DNA from: Stichopus chloronotus
Taxonomy: Eukaryota; Echinodermata; Holothuroidea; Aspidochirotida; Stichopodidae
Direction of reading: 5' to 3'
DNA length: 64,000 nucleotides
NCBI GenBank assembly: GCA_021234535.1
Contig: CM037850.1
Span: 19,171,388 to 19,235,387, forward strand
Shown piece by piece: positions 24,953-35,685 of the stretch. The notes beneath the pieces were generated by a model. The model saw only the letters and a list, made by a program, of their open reading frames with translations, searched no databases and had not been told where the DNA came from. The position numbers were made by a program, and so were the translations under genes. Numbering within the stretch: the first letter of the stretch is position 1; every line of letters begins with the position of its first letter.

Positions 24953-25228
24953 CATTTATCACCTCAAAAATGGAAGATTTGTGCTGTTCATGGCAAATTC
25001 TATATGAAAATTTCCTCTTGGTTTTCATATCCAGAAAGTAAAGTTATTTCATACAAAGACTGCGGTAATGGTAAAGACCACTTCCCTTTTACCAATCCAA
25101 TTTGGATAGAGTAATGCGCTTTATCATTATGAATTAACTGCATTTTCTGGATATGAAAACCAAGAACAAATTGTCTCATAGAGTTTCAAAGGACAATGTA
25201 AATCTTCTGTTCTTTGAGGTGAAAAATG
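24953..25228. mobile_element. Fold-back (inverted-repeat) element
   Basis: The left arm contains TCACCTCAAA, GAAGATTT and CTTGGTTTTCATATCCAGAAA. The right arm carries the complements, ending CTTTGAGGTGAAAAATG. The arms are about 95 to 100 bases, imperfect, around a central loop near 25060-25130. No coding sequence and no clear target duplication were found. It is a probable non-autonomous DNA element. Confidence 0.65.
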
Positions 25229-26082
25229 TAGGCTTCAAGGACTGCTTGTTATCTTTCATGGTAAATTTTGAAATGAACAGTTCTGATCCTGCAACAGCTC
25301 GCAAATAGTTTGAGCTTTACCCACTATTTTCCATGTTTCTCTATAAGAAAAAAAAAAAAACACTAGTGTAGCTACAATGCTTTTCCTGCTCCTGTGGCTT
25401 AATAGTCCTTCAGTCATCTCTTTTATCAGCCCATCGCCTCCAATGGTTTTGGGAAGAATTCTTTCAAGTCTTTATTAACGATGTCAGGACAATACGAAGA
25501 AGAATGAAGTATTGCACGAATCAATACTGTATTTGAAAGTTTAAACTAAATAAAAATGATAACCAACAGCTGGCCGTATTCTAGTCACTATTCTTCGATC
25601 CAACTAAAATTCTGAAAATGTGCTGCAAATCTAAAATTGAGCAAAAAGAAAATCAATTTACTTTTCATACTGAGGTGACTTCAGTGTCAGTTTTCAGTTT
25701 CAGTTTATTTCCACATCTATATTCAAAGAGGAAAATATACATATAAATGATTAACAAGAAGGTGGACTGAAAGGAGGACTGAAAAAGCATAAGCTTATAC
25801 AAGCAGTCCCTCAGGCAAATTAATTAACATGAATATACACGATACAATTACGGAACATATAACAGAAGGCAAGTACAACATGCAAAGGCAGCAAACAACT
25901 TAAGGGCAATTGTAAAGATTGAGTAGATGATCCTTAAACTTTCTTTTAAAAAAGAGTATTCTTTGCGGACTTAATGTCATTATTTACTATTCCAAAGTTT
26001 TACACCACTATTTAGAAAAAAATATGTAAGAAATATCATTGCATGAGAGATTTGGGCGGAAATTGAAGGATGACCTAGTATA

Positions 26083-27407
26083 CTAGGAATGGGATTCATT
26101 ATTGTAATTTAGATGGTTAACAATAGATATTGGTAACAGGCCCTTTACATACTTGTATATGAAAACTGCAACATGGACTTTATATATATCGAAAACATTA
26201 AGAATTTTATGAATGAAAAAGAGTAGTTTGGATGGAGCAAGATAATCTGAATGGAATAAAATACGGACCGCCCTTTTTTGTAGAATATGTAAACGATTCA
26301 TGTACAATGAGTAGGTATTCCCCCAAATAATGTTATAATAGGATGGTTGGGAATGAATTAAAGAATCATATAAAGATTTTATAATGTAAGGAGGGACAAA
26401 GCAGCTAACTTTGTACAAAATTCCTATCACTTTTGAAATCTTTGAACATAATGTGCCAATGTGATGCTTTCATGTGAGATTACGGGCTATATAAATGCCT
26501 AGAAATTTTGCTTTGCTCACTGGAGAATTTTTTGTATTATCAATAAACAAGTTGGCGGTGTCGATTTTACGCTGTAATGGGTGAAAAATCATGAAATTAG
26601 TTTTAGTAATATTCAAAGATAATTTGTTACTTTTAAAACACATTGAAACCATTTCTAGCTCAGTATTCACGATTCGAGTAATGAGATCCTTATGCTTGTA
26701 GAGAAGGTTCTTATCATCAGCAAATAGGGTAAAGCAAATATAGAAGAACAGTTGCATAGATCATTAACTTAAATGAGAGATAAGAAAGGGCCTAGTATAG
26801 AGCCTTGGGGTACACCACAGGTAATATTACACATGCTTGACGACTTATTGTTAATTCACACGAGCTGTTTTATGTCACACAAATAACTATGAAACCAATT
26901 TCATGTCAGTCTACGAATGCCATAGTGGTATAGTTTCTTAAGTAAAATATTGTGGTCTACGGTACCAAATCCTTTTGACTAGTCTAAAAAATACCTATAA
27001 TTATTTCCTTATTATTAAACCCCTCAGTAATATACATTACAATATTAGCCGCAGCCATGTAAGTGGACATATTTTTTCGAAACCCATATTGATTAGAAGA
27101 GATAATGCAATTCTTATTTAGAAAACTTAACAACCTGTCATACAGGATGCGGTCTAAGATCTTAAGAAATACTAGGTAATATAGATATTGAACGGTAGTT
27201 GGATAAAACAGACAAGTCCCCAGCTTTAAATACAGGAGTAACTCTAGCTTTTTTCATATAAATGGGGACTATACCGGTCGATAAGAATAGATTGCAAATA
27301 TATGTGAGTGGAGTTACTAGGTTAGATGAAGCAGCATGGAGTATCTTAACAGAGATGCCATCTTTACCCGGAGAGAATTCCTTTGTTAATTGATTTAATA
27401 TACACAA
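26083..27407 (-). pseudogene. LINE ORF2 reverse transcriptase and C-terminal region, broken
   Basis: The frame at 27407-27162 carries SPGKDGISVKIL and ends with a SNYRSISILP box (early RT motifs). The middle is scattered over frames with several stops and includes a GVPQGSILGP-type motif when frames are combined. The frame at 26757-26470 holds the FADD catalytic box. The frame at 26430-26083 is the C-terminal part with YNIIWGNTY and LQKRAVRI. Multiple stops show a dead copy. Confidence 0.8.
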
Positions 27408-27532
27408 TACTCCAGGACAATTGGTTGGGGGGAAACATACGTTGAATTGGACACCGGGGTACCAAGAAAATTGCTGAAGGAAGTCTCTACGTTCGGGATA
27501 CTTCTTGCTAAGGTTTCGCCAATACTGGCGAA

Positions 27533-28131
27533 CTATTTATTAAAGCATTCGGCAACATCCAGATCATTGGTTATCTTATCTCCATCATTGATAATTTTGA
27601 AGTGCTTGACTCTAGAGTTTTTCCTCCTACCAGTAATCTTATTTAATACTTTCCAAGTTTCTTTAATGTTGTGCCGATTTTCGTCAAATATCCTTGTATG
27701 ATACGATTTTTTGGAATAAAGAATCACATTTGTGGGCTTATTTTTATAGGTTGTAAATTTCAGCTTATTATAGACAGTACGATCAAGGAGAAATCGCTTG
27801 TAGAGTTTTTTCTTAGTGGTAATGGACTTAAGAATCCCGGAAGTGATCCAAGGATTATGAGTTTTATACTTCTTCACTTCAAATTTCTTAAGGGTACACA
27901 ATTTCATCAAACAACTTGATTGATTACATCAATAAAGGTGTCATTATAAGCTTCATTGACATCAGAAATAGAGTAAAAGTGATCCCAATTGTCTTTGTTT
28001 AATTTCTCAATAAAAAAGTTGAAATTATTTCCTGACATGTTTCTCTCGAAAAGATAATCGTCATCATTATTGTGCAAGGATTCACAGGGTGACGCAACAG
28101 AGGCTAAATATAGGAAAGTGATCACTAACAT
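27533..28131 (-). pseudogene. LINE ORF2 linker between endonuclease and reverse transcriptase
   Basis: Lys-rich frames (28131-27907 and 27910-27533) contain NPWITSGILKSI and a NIKETWKVLNKI stretch, typical of the segment between endonuclease and reverse transcriptase in this LINE group. The two frames overlap with a shift. Confidence 0.6.
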
Positions 28132-29069
28132 CAGATATTAGAATCCCAGACATGGTAAATAAAGAAATATCATTACAAAATATGTTATCAATAAGTGTAG
28201 CAGTAGAATCGGTTACCCTAGTTGGCTTAGTGATAAGGGGAGGTGAAGAAGTTAGAAAACATAACATCCATAAATGCACTTACATTGTTATTTGAATGAT
28301 ATCTTACAAGGTCAATATTAAAATCACTTAGAAGGACAGCTGGCTTTTTACTACGATTCATAATATCCAATAATAAGGCTAGAATGTCATCAATAAATAT
28401 TCCTAACCGACTGTCAGGTAGTCTACAAATGACACCAATGACAATATTACGTTTCAAATTGACGGTTTCAATAAATAATTACTCAAACGCATTCCATCCA
28501 TTACCTAAATCACTCCTTTCCTGAAAGTCTATATCACTGCTTACATAAAATCCTACTCCACCACCCCTCTTATGCGTTCTATCAGCATGAACAAAGTTAT
28601 AATTTGGCACTTGTAAAATATCAACAGGGGTGTTGCTATGAAGCCATGTTTCTGTAATAGCGATGACAGAAAGGGGGGAACCCGAAGAATGACTAATCAG
28701 GTGAGATACGTCATCATAATTTTTCCATAAGCTACGTGTATTAATATGCATGTCTGAAATTGAGGGACTATAACGTTTAAGGTTTGCAAAAGAGTTCTCA
28801 TAATAATATAAACAGGAAATATTCTTACCATCATAACTACTGAAATCATCATCGGGGTCAAAGGAGTTGTCGATAGAATCAATACTGAACAGATTATTGA
28901 GCGTAGGGGCTTCGGGTATTAAGTTGTTTGCACAAGACATGAGAAACAATGAATGTACGAAATACAAACACGAAAAACAAACAATTATACAAAAGAATAT
29001 AGGATATATACATACAACAAAAAAAATAAACAAGTGACTGGAACTTTGCTTCATGGCGGTGGCTCTCAT
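28082..29069 (-). pseudogene. LINE ORF2 endonuclease region (APE type), broken
   Basis: Three overlapping frames together cover an apurinic-type endonuclease. The first (29069-28479) has INTRSL, AITETWL and a glycine-rich RGGGVGFYV. The second (28457-28227) has a SDFNIDL catalytic box. The third (28279-28082) has TLIDNIF and a SDHFPIF catalytic histidine motif. Motif order and spacing fit a real endonuclease, but frameshifts divide it, so it is inactive as it stands. Confidence 0.75.
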
Positions 29070-29193
29070 GACTGACCTAACTTTAGCTGTGAATCATATA
29101 ACAGTGTTTATTTACTGACCGGCGTTGACTTCACCTAAGGGTTCCCATTAACAAAGAGTGGATTATTCCGAAAATGAGTTTACGTTTACCTTC

Positions 29194-29387
29194 TTAGTAT
29201 GCCTTGGTCATCACTGGTCTTAACCTAGCCTTGTTTTTAAAGTCCTCCTGTGTCAGATCTTCTGTGACAAAGAAAGGTGTATTAGCCAGAGATCGACGGG
29301 CTACTGATAGAACCTCCTGTCGCTGTGGGCGATAGGGAAGTTTTGTGATGATATCTCGGGGTTTCTGGACACCGTGACAGGGAGGCA
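29194..29387 (-). pseudogene. LINE ORF1 C-terminal remnant
   Basis: About 63 codons end at a stop at 29194. They include KPRDIITKLPYR and a later TEDLTQEDF stretch, matching the style of nucleic-acid-binding ORF1 C-termini in LINEs. An in-frame stop interrupts the upstream part, so it is a remnant. It directly precedes the endonuclease frame, as expected for ORF1 before ORF2. Confidence 0.6.
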
Positions 29388-29420
29388 GGGACTACGAAGT
29401 AGTGACCTCAAACCATTCAG

Positions 29421-32400
29421 TAAAATATCAGTCACAGTCAGCAATAAAATTGCAATTGGTCACTCAAGATAGATGACAACTATTGGGTGCACTGGATATC
29501 CAGTCCTGCCATACTACCTGGCCGAATAGCGAAATAAAATCCAGTTCCAGCCGGATAGTCTGCAAAGTCCGACCTGATATTTTCCAATATTTTTTCAATG
29601 TAATTATTGTCATGCTAACATTAACGAGGCGTGCAAACTTTGGTAGGTTTACATCATATCATTAACTCAAACAAATGTTGGTTTAAATAACAGATTTGAA
29701 GGTACAGTTCCTACCAGATAAAGTCAAATTATATTAGAAAATAACATTAGGCCTAACATTAGGCCTAGTAAAGTAGTATATAAATATAACGAGGCTATAG
29801 GATAAGTTATGCCCCCAATGCCTACCGTTAGTAGTAACTTAGCCTAGTTGGTCTCACAGACACATTATAGATAACTTGTTAGGCTACCGAAGGCTAACGT
29901 TAGTCCAGTTAGCAGGCGATCGACAAACGATTGTGATAGGCGCTGCCTTGAAATTCACAAAGCGCAAGCGCATGAAGTTGCCAATGTTTTCCTCTTTAGT
30001 TATAAGCCGGAAGCGTTTCGAAACGCCTTTCGTTTAATCATAACACGGAGATGTAGTCATACCAACCCGATTCTGGTCAAAATATTTTGACTAGGTTTTC
30101 TGGGTGAAAAGTGACTAGATTGTTTTAAGAGAGCAGTATTAAATATTGCCCGTTTCATCCGTTTCCGTGTATGTATAGGTGAATTGTTTTATTTTCAGTT
30201 CAGCAACATTGTGTTTCTTAGTAGACTGCTTTTCACGTTTGTGGTACTTAAATCAGTGTTTGCTTGGCTTGTCTTGTAGCTTTTAAGATTTGCAACCATC
30301 TTGGAGAGAAGATTGTCAAGAATCTTAAGACTTGTAGAATTCACAATCTACCTACAGTCTGTTGCTTATCTATTTTCGTTGAAAATGTGTGGATAAGAAA
30401 ATATCCTTATTCTGCTTAAACGCTGAGCATGAAAATATGCTGACCTTTTGCACTAGATCTTCTAGTTACGTACTTACTTGAGTGCATAATGTTTTTCCAT
30501 GTGAATTGGAAAAGATGGAAATGCGTTTTGTCTCTAGAACGTAGACAATATGGAAGAGGGAACAAATCGCGGTGTATTGGTTGGTTACAAAGAAATATAC
30601 TACCAACAATCTGGTCCAAAAATGGTTTCATTTCCAAAACCACTCTGCCAACTGTCACACTGCCACCATCATAGCCCCACGTGCACCTAGGCACTGTAAA
30701 ATTTTTAAATTGTCGCTGAAGCGAACGAACCTATTGGACATCCGATGACTATCTGACGTATTGAGTTGATGTGACAATAAACAGGAAATATTGTGTGCTA
30801 TCACACACACACAACAACTACACTGACGTAGTTGTGTGACAGACCTCTCAACTGTCTGTTTTTTTATGGTGGTAACAAACGAAAGTAGAAATTTAAAGTA
30901 GTGACTCATGTAAGTGTCACTTGAAGAAAGTACACCCAAGCAATGGTTGAAAGAGGTTCTCAATCGAATGGTTATTATGGCTATAGTTTTTGTTTTCATT
31001 TTGCTACAAAATTTAAAAAAAAAACAAAACAAAACTGAATTGTATTTATCAGGTTACATTCACCGATGGTTAACATCAGCTGCCTCATCAGGGGTTGTCA
31101 TTATTGCATTACAATTACTACGTAGCAATTTGCTTTAATTTATTTCCTGTTATGAATGTTCGTCATTTAGTACAGCTCTCCTGTGCAACCAAGTTTTCAA
31201 GGATCTCGACGTTCGAAACAACTTATTTTGATAAATTCTCTACCTAGTTGAAAAAAAAAATCAAACACATTTTCAGGTATAAATGATCCGTCAAACCGTC
31301 TCAAAATATCTTTTCATCAATAAGTTAATAAGAATTTTCATCCATTTTCGTGTCTCAATGAGAGAAACTTGGTTCACAAAGAAATGTTGAAAGTGTGAAA
31401 AGTAAATGTTGCGTAATACCTAATTAATGCACTGAAGCATGTTTGTCTTTTGAGGTGCCTCCTAATCCAGTGGCTCCGAAATCGTGATATTAGAACAACG
31501 CAAAAGATTCTGACCTGTTATTCTTTCTCGAAACGAAAACGTTTAAAACTTTTACACTATTAATCCTGTGTTCCAAAGCAATATCCAAGTCACATGTAAG
31601 TGGATTTCTACAATTTATGCATAAAGGAACATGTTGCATACGGGCAGTTTAAAGATCACATTAACGTCTTCTTCAGGACAGGATAGATATGTTTGAAGAC
31701 ACACAGATATGGCGTAAAAATAAAGTTACCCAGTGCCTTGAAAAATAAAATGGTAACGCCTGACAAATACAAATTACCCCAATTTCCTTTAAACGGACGT
31801 GTTTGACCTTGAAATTTGACAAAAGTGAAAATCATCTTGGATAATACAGAAATAAGCTTAAAACGTGTCATAACTCCCACAAATTGTATAAATCATAAAT
31901 TACAATCCGTAAGAATGCAAATATATATTCGGTTCATTTGTCTTTTATGACGTAATTCCCTTCCCACTATGCACCATTGTGAGTACTGAAAGTACAAGTA
32001 CTGAAAATTGTATCCCGGCACAGTTTGTGACTCAGCAGAGGTACATATGTCATAATTCATATTTCAAAAGATTATCAGTAGCTGTTGAATTTTATGAGTT
32101 TCTTATGCATAGCATCTACAGCGCAGTAAGGTATTCTGCTGACAAAAAGTTATAATAATTATTTCATTTCTTTTTAAGCTAGTGAAATACTATAATATTA
32201 TGGCTATGGTAACTGTTTATCAGAGCCTTTCCTGCATAGATAATACATGTTTCACCAAGGTAGGTGGCATCTATTGCTTGCTATGCAGCTCAGAGAGATG
32301 TTTAATTGACGCTATGGATCATCATATTATGGAGTGATAAAACGGACCCGAGGCGATGGTTTTTGCAACAATTTAATATATCGTCTGTTTTTCTTTTCAA

Positions 32401-32574
32401 CGTCTAAATGATTGACTCTTTGGTGACTTATTCCAGAAATCAGGAAAATGTAGATGTGACACTTGCGATTGTCAATTACATACATTTGTATACATTTTCC
32501 TGTCTGCAGTAATCATGTATTTTTAGTTCCAATTGTAATGATTTTATGGTAAAAGATCAGTATGTTTATTTCCA
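29421..32574. other. Spacer without a recognised gene
   Basis: The part at 29700-30060 is richer in CpG and contains TAGGCCTA words. The inverted partner of the 18996 sequence lies at 30090-30137. Short open frames at 30416-31138 and 31656-31880 are low-complexity or overlap on both strands, and none looks like a known family. The rest shows nothing recognisable. Confidence 0.4.
30090..30137 (-). repeat. CTAGTC-type sequence, right member of an inverted pair
   Basis: Read on the minus strand it begins TGCTCTCTTAAAACAATC and continues AGTCACTTTTCAC, matching the start of the plus-strand sequence at 18996 at roughly 4 bases in 5. A CTAGTC word follows in both. Confidence 0.5.
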
Positions 32575-32806
32575 TTAATTGGTGCTATAACGTAACAAAT
32601 TGTCGACTCTGTTAGCTGCTTTAGTTGTTGGTGTTGTTGGTGAATTGTCCCAAATGTCAAGTAAATTTGAATATTCCTCTTCCGATTGCCATGCAAATAT
32701 AATGCACAATGTAGAGTCAACATTACCACCCGAATTGTAGTATTCTTGTGTAACGTCGACAAAGTCGTTGTTGCAATGATCAAGTTCGTCTGTGCTTATG
32801 GTTATT
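32575..32806 (-). pseudogene. Gene C exon 3-like piece with early stop and AATAAA
   Basis: The frame after a CCCAG acceptor candidate at 32807 runs about 77 codons to a TAA at 32577-32575. It includes a cysteine pair, STLCIIFAW and a Thr/Pro-rich NSPTTPTTK, aligning loosely with the start of exon 3 in gene A up to the stalk. AATAAA lies on the same strand at 32570-32565, just after the stop. No membrane helix or tyrosine tail follows. Confidence 0.5.
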
Positions 32807-32893
32807 CTGGGATGTTTGACAAATGTTGAAGAAGTCGAATATTATTTTTAGAATTTCGCATAGTTACCTTTTTCTGCCATTTTCCACAACGAT

Positions 32894-33215
32894 TTACCCA
32901 AATGATAATGACGTGGACATTATTTTCTGTTTATTTTCACAATCCCGCAAAATAGGAAATAGGTCAGATACAGCTGCATCATATTTACGGCTTACAATTT
33001 TATAAAATTTCATCATAGCTCCCCTTGACCGGCGATAACTTAGGATAGGCAAATCTAAAATTGTCAGCCTCCGTTCATAGGAAAGATCTTTTAATCGAGG
33101 AATGAACTTAGTGGCTCGCAGTTGCATATTTTCGATAAGGTCTATATTATAATATAGCCTAACACTATTACAGATACGACTACAGACGGCAAGCATGCAA
33201 CGATAAGGTATGCAC
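32894..33215 (-). mobile_element. LINE reverse transcriptase C-terminal fragment
   Basis: A minus-strand frame contains IENMQLRATKFIPRLKDLSY and then RRLTILDLPILSYRR, the conserved stretch after the RT core in many CR1/Jockey-type LINEs. Only about 100 residues remain. It lies within an intron of gene C and belongs to a different family from the LINE at 25.7-29.4 kb, judging from the sequence. Confidence 0.8.
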
Positions 33216-34209
33216 CAAATCGACGAAAATCGCCCATTACACTACAATATTATCACATTTGTGTGCATGCTTTGTGCTTGACAAATTTGTCACAAATTTA
33301 GCAAGAAGTCAGTGTCAGATTGAGTTGGTTTGTACCTTTCCTATTGTGTATTCCTCTTTACGTGAACCTCGTGCTATTTTTGTGGATTTTGACGATCCAT
33401 GGAGATCCCACATAGGTTTAAGGACTTATCTTGAGTCTTCTACACCTCGTATCACTTTGTTGCATATTCGGTGATATTGTACTATTAATCGTCTGGGAGA
33501 GTCGTACTTTCTAAGATTCTCAAGTCAGGTGTGCACACAGTGAATCTGTGTCAAAATCATAATTGATCCTTTAACAGCTGTTAATAAGTCTGATGTAACC
33601 TTTCTTTGCTTGTTCCATGTACTGCATAAATATTGTCTTTATAAATTGTTGTTTTTATGCATTTACAATTAATGATTAAGATGTTAAAAATAAACCGTCT
33701 AGAAAACCGTCTGGGAACACATTCGTTACTTTTGTACGTCTTCTTTGAAATGTAACACTAATTTGTAAGCTGATATGAAGTAAACTGACACTGAGACAAA
33801 AAAATGCAGCGGTGTGATATTAGCCTAGTGGCATGATGAACACCTTTAAAGTTCAGGAAAATTATTGCGGTTCGCCAAGGAAAGCATTGCAGTATGTTTA
33901 AATGTTTTAAACACGAAATAAACCCTTTACAGTGCTCAGAACCTCCAGCAGTTCCTTCAAACGAAGAGACACACTGAGTATACTGAGGTAGTTATTTACA
34001 TTGGGATCACAAGTTAGAATTTTGTGTGATGAGATATGGATTGTTAAGACATATTCTCCATGTTCTTCTTTAACCGCCAGCAATTTATGTTAATTGACTA
34101 TTCGTGATATTAGAGTTATACTTAATCGCTTATTCTTAAAGTATTTTTACAATGCTCTCCGTAATTAATTGTACTATCCATAAAATGCAGCTAGAATCAA
34201 ACAACATAC
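33216..34209. other. Rest of gene C intron, no gene seen
   Basis: AT-rich sequence between the LINE fragment and exon 2 of gene C. Short plus-strand frames here are not conserved and have no recognisable domain. Confidence 0.4.
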
Positions 34210-34303
34210 CATTGCTGTCAATGCAAGTGTTCATCCATGAGCTTTGCTTTATCTTCACATTCAACTGTCACGTTGTCTCCATACGACACAATAAGTTCTG
34301 CGT
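34210..34303 (-). pseudogene. Gene C exon 2 remnant
   Basis: After a pyrimidine-rich run the frame reads ELIVSYGDNVTVECEDK and then meets a stop. Shifting by one base continues to SSWMNTCIDSN and a donor AATG|GTATGT at 34209. The second cysteine and the GTATGT donor match exon 2 of genes A and B. The acceptor is ambiguous between 34303 and 34297, and either choice gives a different entry phase from genes A and B. Confidence 0.55.
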
Positions 34304-35464
34304 CTTGTCCACGGAGCCAAAAAAGAGAAATGCAGAGTTAGTTATTAAATAATTAAAGACCACATATTAATTCCCTCATGTTTCTGTGCAAGGTGTGCAA
34401 AATTATGCATAACAAACGTTGTTCATAATAAAAGAGTAATGTTCTTCTAGTTACTAGTGATGACTCCCAAGACGCCATAGGTACTCAGTTCGTGAGGAGA
34501 TATAGCCTGGGCAGTCTGTCAGACTTTTTCATTTTGTTGCAGATTATATATAGGCCTATTTGTTGTTATTGGTATCGAAACTGTACAATATACTTCGAGT
34601 ATATTCGAGCGTGTGCTTTCTATGCCATACTTCTTGCATACCATCGCAAGGTTAGCTTGCTATGTGCCTCTGAGTTGTTTAAATCACGTTTCCTGAGGTC
34701 ATACTAACACCAAGTGTTCACTGTGAAGACATCATGGAACACATGACAACAATAGCTGTAGTCATTTAAAAGAAAGAAAAAAAAATCGTACTTACATAAA
34801 TCGTACTTGAGTACTCCTAGTTTACATAGACATTGATGTAGGGAATGTTATTATTTTCACCTACAGTATATGAATCGAACAAAAATTCACAAAGCAAATG
34901 GAGAGAAAAGTCTCTTTCATTTCCTCGTAAATGAGACTTCAAATCTGCAGCATGAAAATGATTGCTGAATCTATAACATTTAACTAGTTGGTTGTTAGTC
35001 GATTTGGATAACTATTAACAACACTGTAACTGCGGTGCAATCATATGCATTAAAGTTTTGCGTGTTTCATTGTTTTGATTAGTATTCGTGTACACTTAAT
35101 ACATTGTTGGAATTAACACATGTCCATTATATTCTCTTTTAATACAGAGTAAACGTTAATCAGCATGATAATGGCTTTTGTTTTATAATTCTAGTCTAGA
35201 AGTACCCTAGGACATCTTTACTGTACTTTATTAAAAAGGTTACAGTTAGATGTTTTTGTCATTTGTAGTCATTTTATGGTGCTGTAGATCTCTAAATACT
35301 TGCTGCACCGATTTCGCTGCTACCGCAAACCCTTCTATCCCCAATCATGCAAACACATTTCTTTAAGGTGGATACACCATTACAAATCTACATTATGCTT
35401 TTACTTAAGTGTGTAGATAAATACACTTTACCGCCATTGCGCCATTGACTTTCACATTCGCTCT

Positions 35465-35685
35465 GCAAATCCACAGTGTATGAAACTTGTCAGTGTTATA
35501 ATATCCGTATTATGTTCATTCTTGTATTGGCACTCAATGATGTTCTCGTTAGGAACAAATCTCACTGATGCCTTCAGAACTGTTACATTACCATTTCTCC
35601 AGTTACAGAAATTGTCGTTGCTTGTACATTCATTTCATATAATCCATTATGGGTTCTAAGTTTTCGATTCACTGTGATGTTCTAA
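35465..35685 (-). pseudogene. Gene C exon 1 remnant with internal deletion
   Basis: Compared with the intact exon at 384-1, the first four codons survive. The sequence then jumps to the Cys-x6-Cys part, and a stop follows at once. The missing piece corresponds to about 168-372 and lies between two AAATG words, suggesting a deletion at short direct repeats. A single-base deletion near 35485 also shifts the distal frame, and the Cys-x-Cys pair has become Cys-x-Tyr. Confidence 0.75.

Larger units (their letters stand above)
17541..25687. other. Unduplicated spacer, no gene recognised
   Basis: This stretch has no counterpart in unit 2 and no open frame with protein-like character. It holds dispersed repeats (18340-18640, 19930-20100, 21057-21215, 24290-24540), an end-like inverted sequence (18996-19190), a 17-G run (21034-21050) and a fold-back element (24953-25228). 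A TATATAAA at about 17872 could be a promoter, but nothing downstream supports a gene. Confidence 0.5.
25690..29420 (-). mobile_element. Degenerate non-LTR retrotransposon (LINE), CR1/Jockey-like
   Basis: On the minus strand the parts lie in normal LINE order. The end of an ORF1-like protein (about 29387-29194) has a KPRDII motif and a stop. Next come an APE-type endonuclease, a linker, a reverse transcriptase with an FADD box, and a C-terminal region. The 3' end near 25690-25706 reads as AAACTGAAACTGAAA, a short repeated tail typical of several CR1-group families. Stops and frameshifts separate the parts, so no complete ORF2 remains. The family call rests on motif style. Confidence 0.85.
32575..35685 (-). 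pseudogene. Gene C: decayed Ig-like receptor paralogue
   Basis: Three exon-like pieces on the minus strand resemble the receptor family. Exon 1 (35685-35465) is the duplicate of the left-edge exon but lacks about 200 bases. Exon 2 (about 34303-34210) encodes an Ig-like strand pattern with YGDNVTVEC and needs a one-base shift to keep its donor in frame. Exon 3 (about 32806-32575) resembles the first part of exon 3 of genes A and B but stops before a membrane helix. A LINE fragment sits between exons 2 and 3. Predicted intron phases do not join into one frame. It is most likely a pseudogene; a short secreted product from exon 3 is the less likely alternative. Confidence 0.6.

Noticed and set aside
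30416..31138. Cluster of frames on both strands near 30.4-31.1 kb
   Set aside because: Frames overlap on opposite strands, contain low-complexity runs and show no domain or splice support.
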